From contig CAXBQV010000104.1 of NCBI GenBank assembly GCA_963978265.1, positions 1-5,478 of the forward strand: a stretch of DNA of 5,478 bases, read 5' to 3'. The translations under genes were made by a program, and so were the position numbers. Below the pieces are notes generated by a model that worked only from the letters and a program-made list of their open reading frames with translations, had not been told where the DNA came from and did no database searches. Positions 5,213 through 5,478 of this stretch are shown here, piece by piece. The first letter of the stretch is position 1. Each line of letters opens with the position of its first letter. Source of the stretch: JAKALQ01 sp963978265. Lineage in GTDB: Bacteria > Actinomycetota > Actinomycetes > S36-B12 > UBA5976.

Positions 5213-5478
5213 TCAGCGGAGACGCGCAGCGGTGGCTTCGGAGAGCGCGGCTGCGAATTCGGCCGCCCGACGCACGACATCCGGACCGTCCGCTGCCTCG
5301 CTCACGCGCACCGTGAGGTCGTCGTGATGCAGGACCACGAGGCGAAGCTTTGGTGGAGTGTCAGGCACGCCACCGGGGCCGCTGGGAAAGTGGACGGCCT
5401 GAACTGGGCCATCAGAAGGGAACGCCTCGGTGATGCGCACCCGCAACTCGTCGTTCACTTTCGAGTTGGGTACGTTCT
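5213..5478 (-). CDS. DUF5998 protein, C-terminal part (cut by window edge)
   Basis: The minus-strand frame is open to the right edge and ends in a stop at 5215-5213. Its last 40 residues, including DDLTVRVSEAADGPDVVRRA and AAALSEATAARLR, match the conserved end of DUF5998, an actinobacterial family of unknown function that is about 190-200 residues long. About 88 residues are in the window, so the N-terminal half should lie beyond it. The GTG at 5458 could mimic a start, but the frame continues upstream through it without a stop and the family is longer, so I treat the gene as incomplete. Its stop and the next gene's ATG are separated by one base, marking it as the upstream member of a leftward operon with the alkaline-phosphatase-like protein and thymidine kinase. 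Confidence 0.75.
   Translation of the reverse strand, partial: NVPNSKVNDELRVRITEAFPSDGPVQAVHFPSGPGGVPDTPPKLRLVVLHHDDLTVRVSEAADGPDVVRRAAEFAAALSEATAARLR

Noticed and set aside
3493..5316. A 607-codon plus-strand open frame spanning the thymidine kinase and phosphatase-like genes
   Set aside because: It lies antisense to two genes with clear catalytic motifs. Its product is rich in Arg, His, Asp and Val with no recognisable domain, which is the usual by-product of GC-rich third positions.
1..5478. CRISPR arrays, tRNA/rRNA genes, transposase genes or toxin-antitoxin pairs
   Set aside because: No regularly spaced repeats, clover-leaf or rRNA-like sequences, or transposase motifs were seen. The mosaic at the left lacks terminal inverted repeats or integrase genes that would make it a mobile element.

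Overview
Most of the window (about 963 to 5478) is ordinary chromosomal DNA of a high-GC actinobacterium. The evidence is a SepH-type cell-division gene, the actinobacterium-specific families DUF4193 and DUF5998, an actinobacterial-style type II thymidine kinase, and GTG/ATG starts with purine-rich ribosome binding sites. I cannot place it below phylum. An acidimicrobial-like lineage is only a guess from the sequence style of DUF4193 and SepH.

Layout of that part: the start of a DUF4193 gene points left. Diverging from it is a gamma-carbonic-anhydrase-like left-handed beta-helix protein pointing right. It runs stop-to-stop into a leftward inositol-monophosphatase-family gene. That gene diverges from sepH across about 80 bases. 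sepH runs stop-to-stop into a leftward three-gene cluster, read in the order DUF5998 (cut by the window edge), alkaline-phosphatase-superfamily protein, and thymidine kinase. The first two of the cluster are one base apart and probably translationally coupled. Both convergent pairs abut with no spacer, so there is no room for a conventional terminator between them.

The left ~960 bases are very different. They are a mosaic of short gene fragments in both orientations: a C-terminal-half piece of LpxK (minus), an internal piece of the flagellar hook-filament junction protein FlgK (plus), a BNR/beta-propeller repeat piece (minus), a C-terminal piece of a YheT-like alpha/beta hydrolase (minus), and then the first ~44 codons of DUF4193. 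LpxK and FlgK belong to Gram-negative, flagellated bacteria and do not fit the right-hand part. No fragment is a complete gene. The last three happen to stay in one frame and give a 187-codon chimeric reading frame. The simplest reading is a chimeric contig end or library artefact, not a biological fusion, and I found no convincing new system. The points most worth checking are this mosaic and the carbonic-anhydrase-like protein, whose third canonical zinc-ligand histidine is replaced by glutamate.
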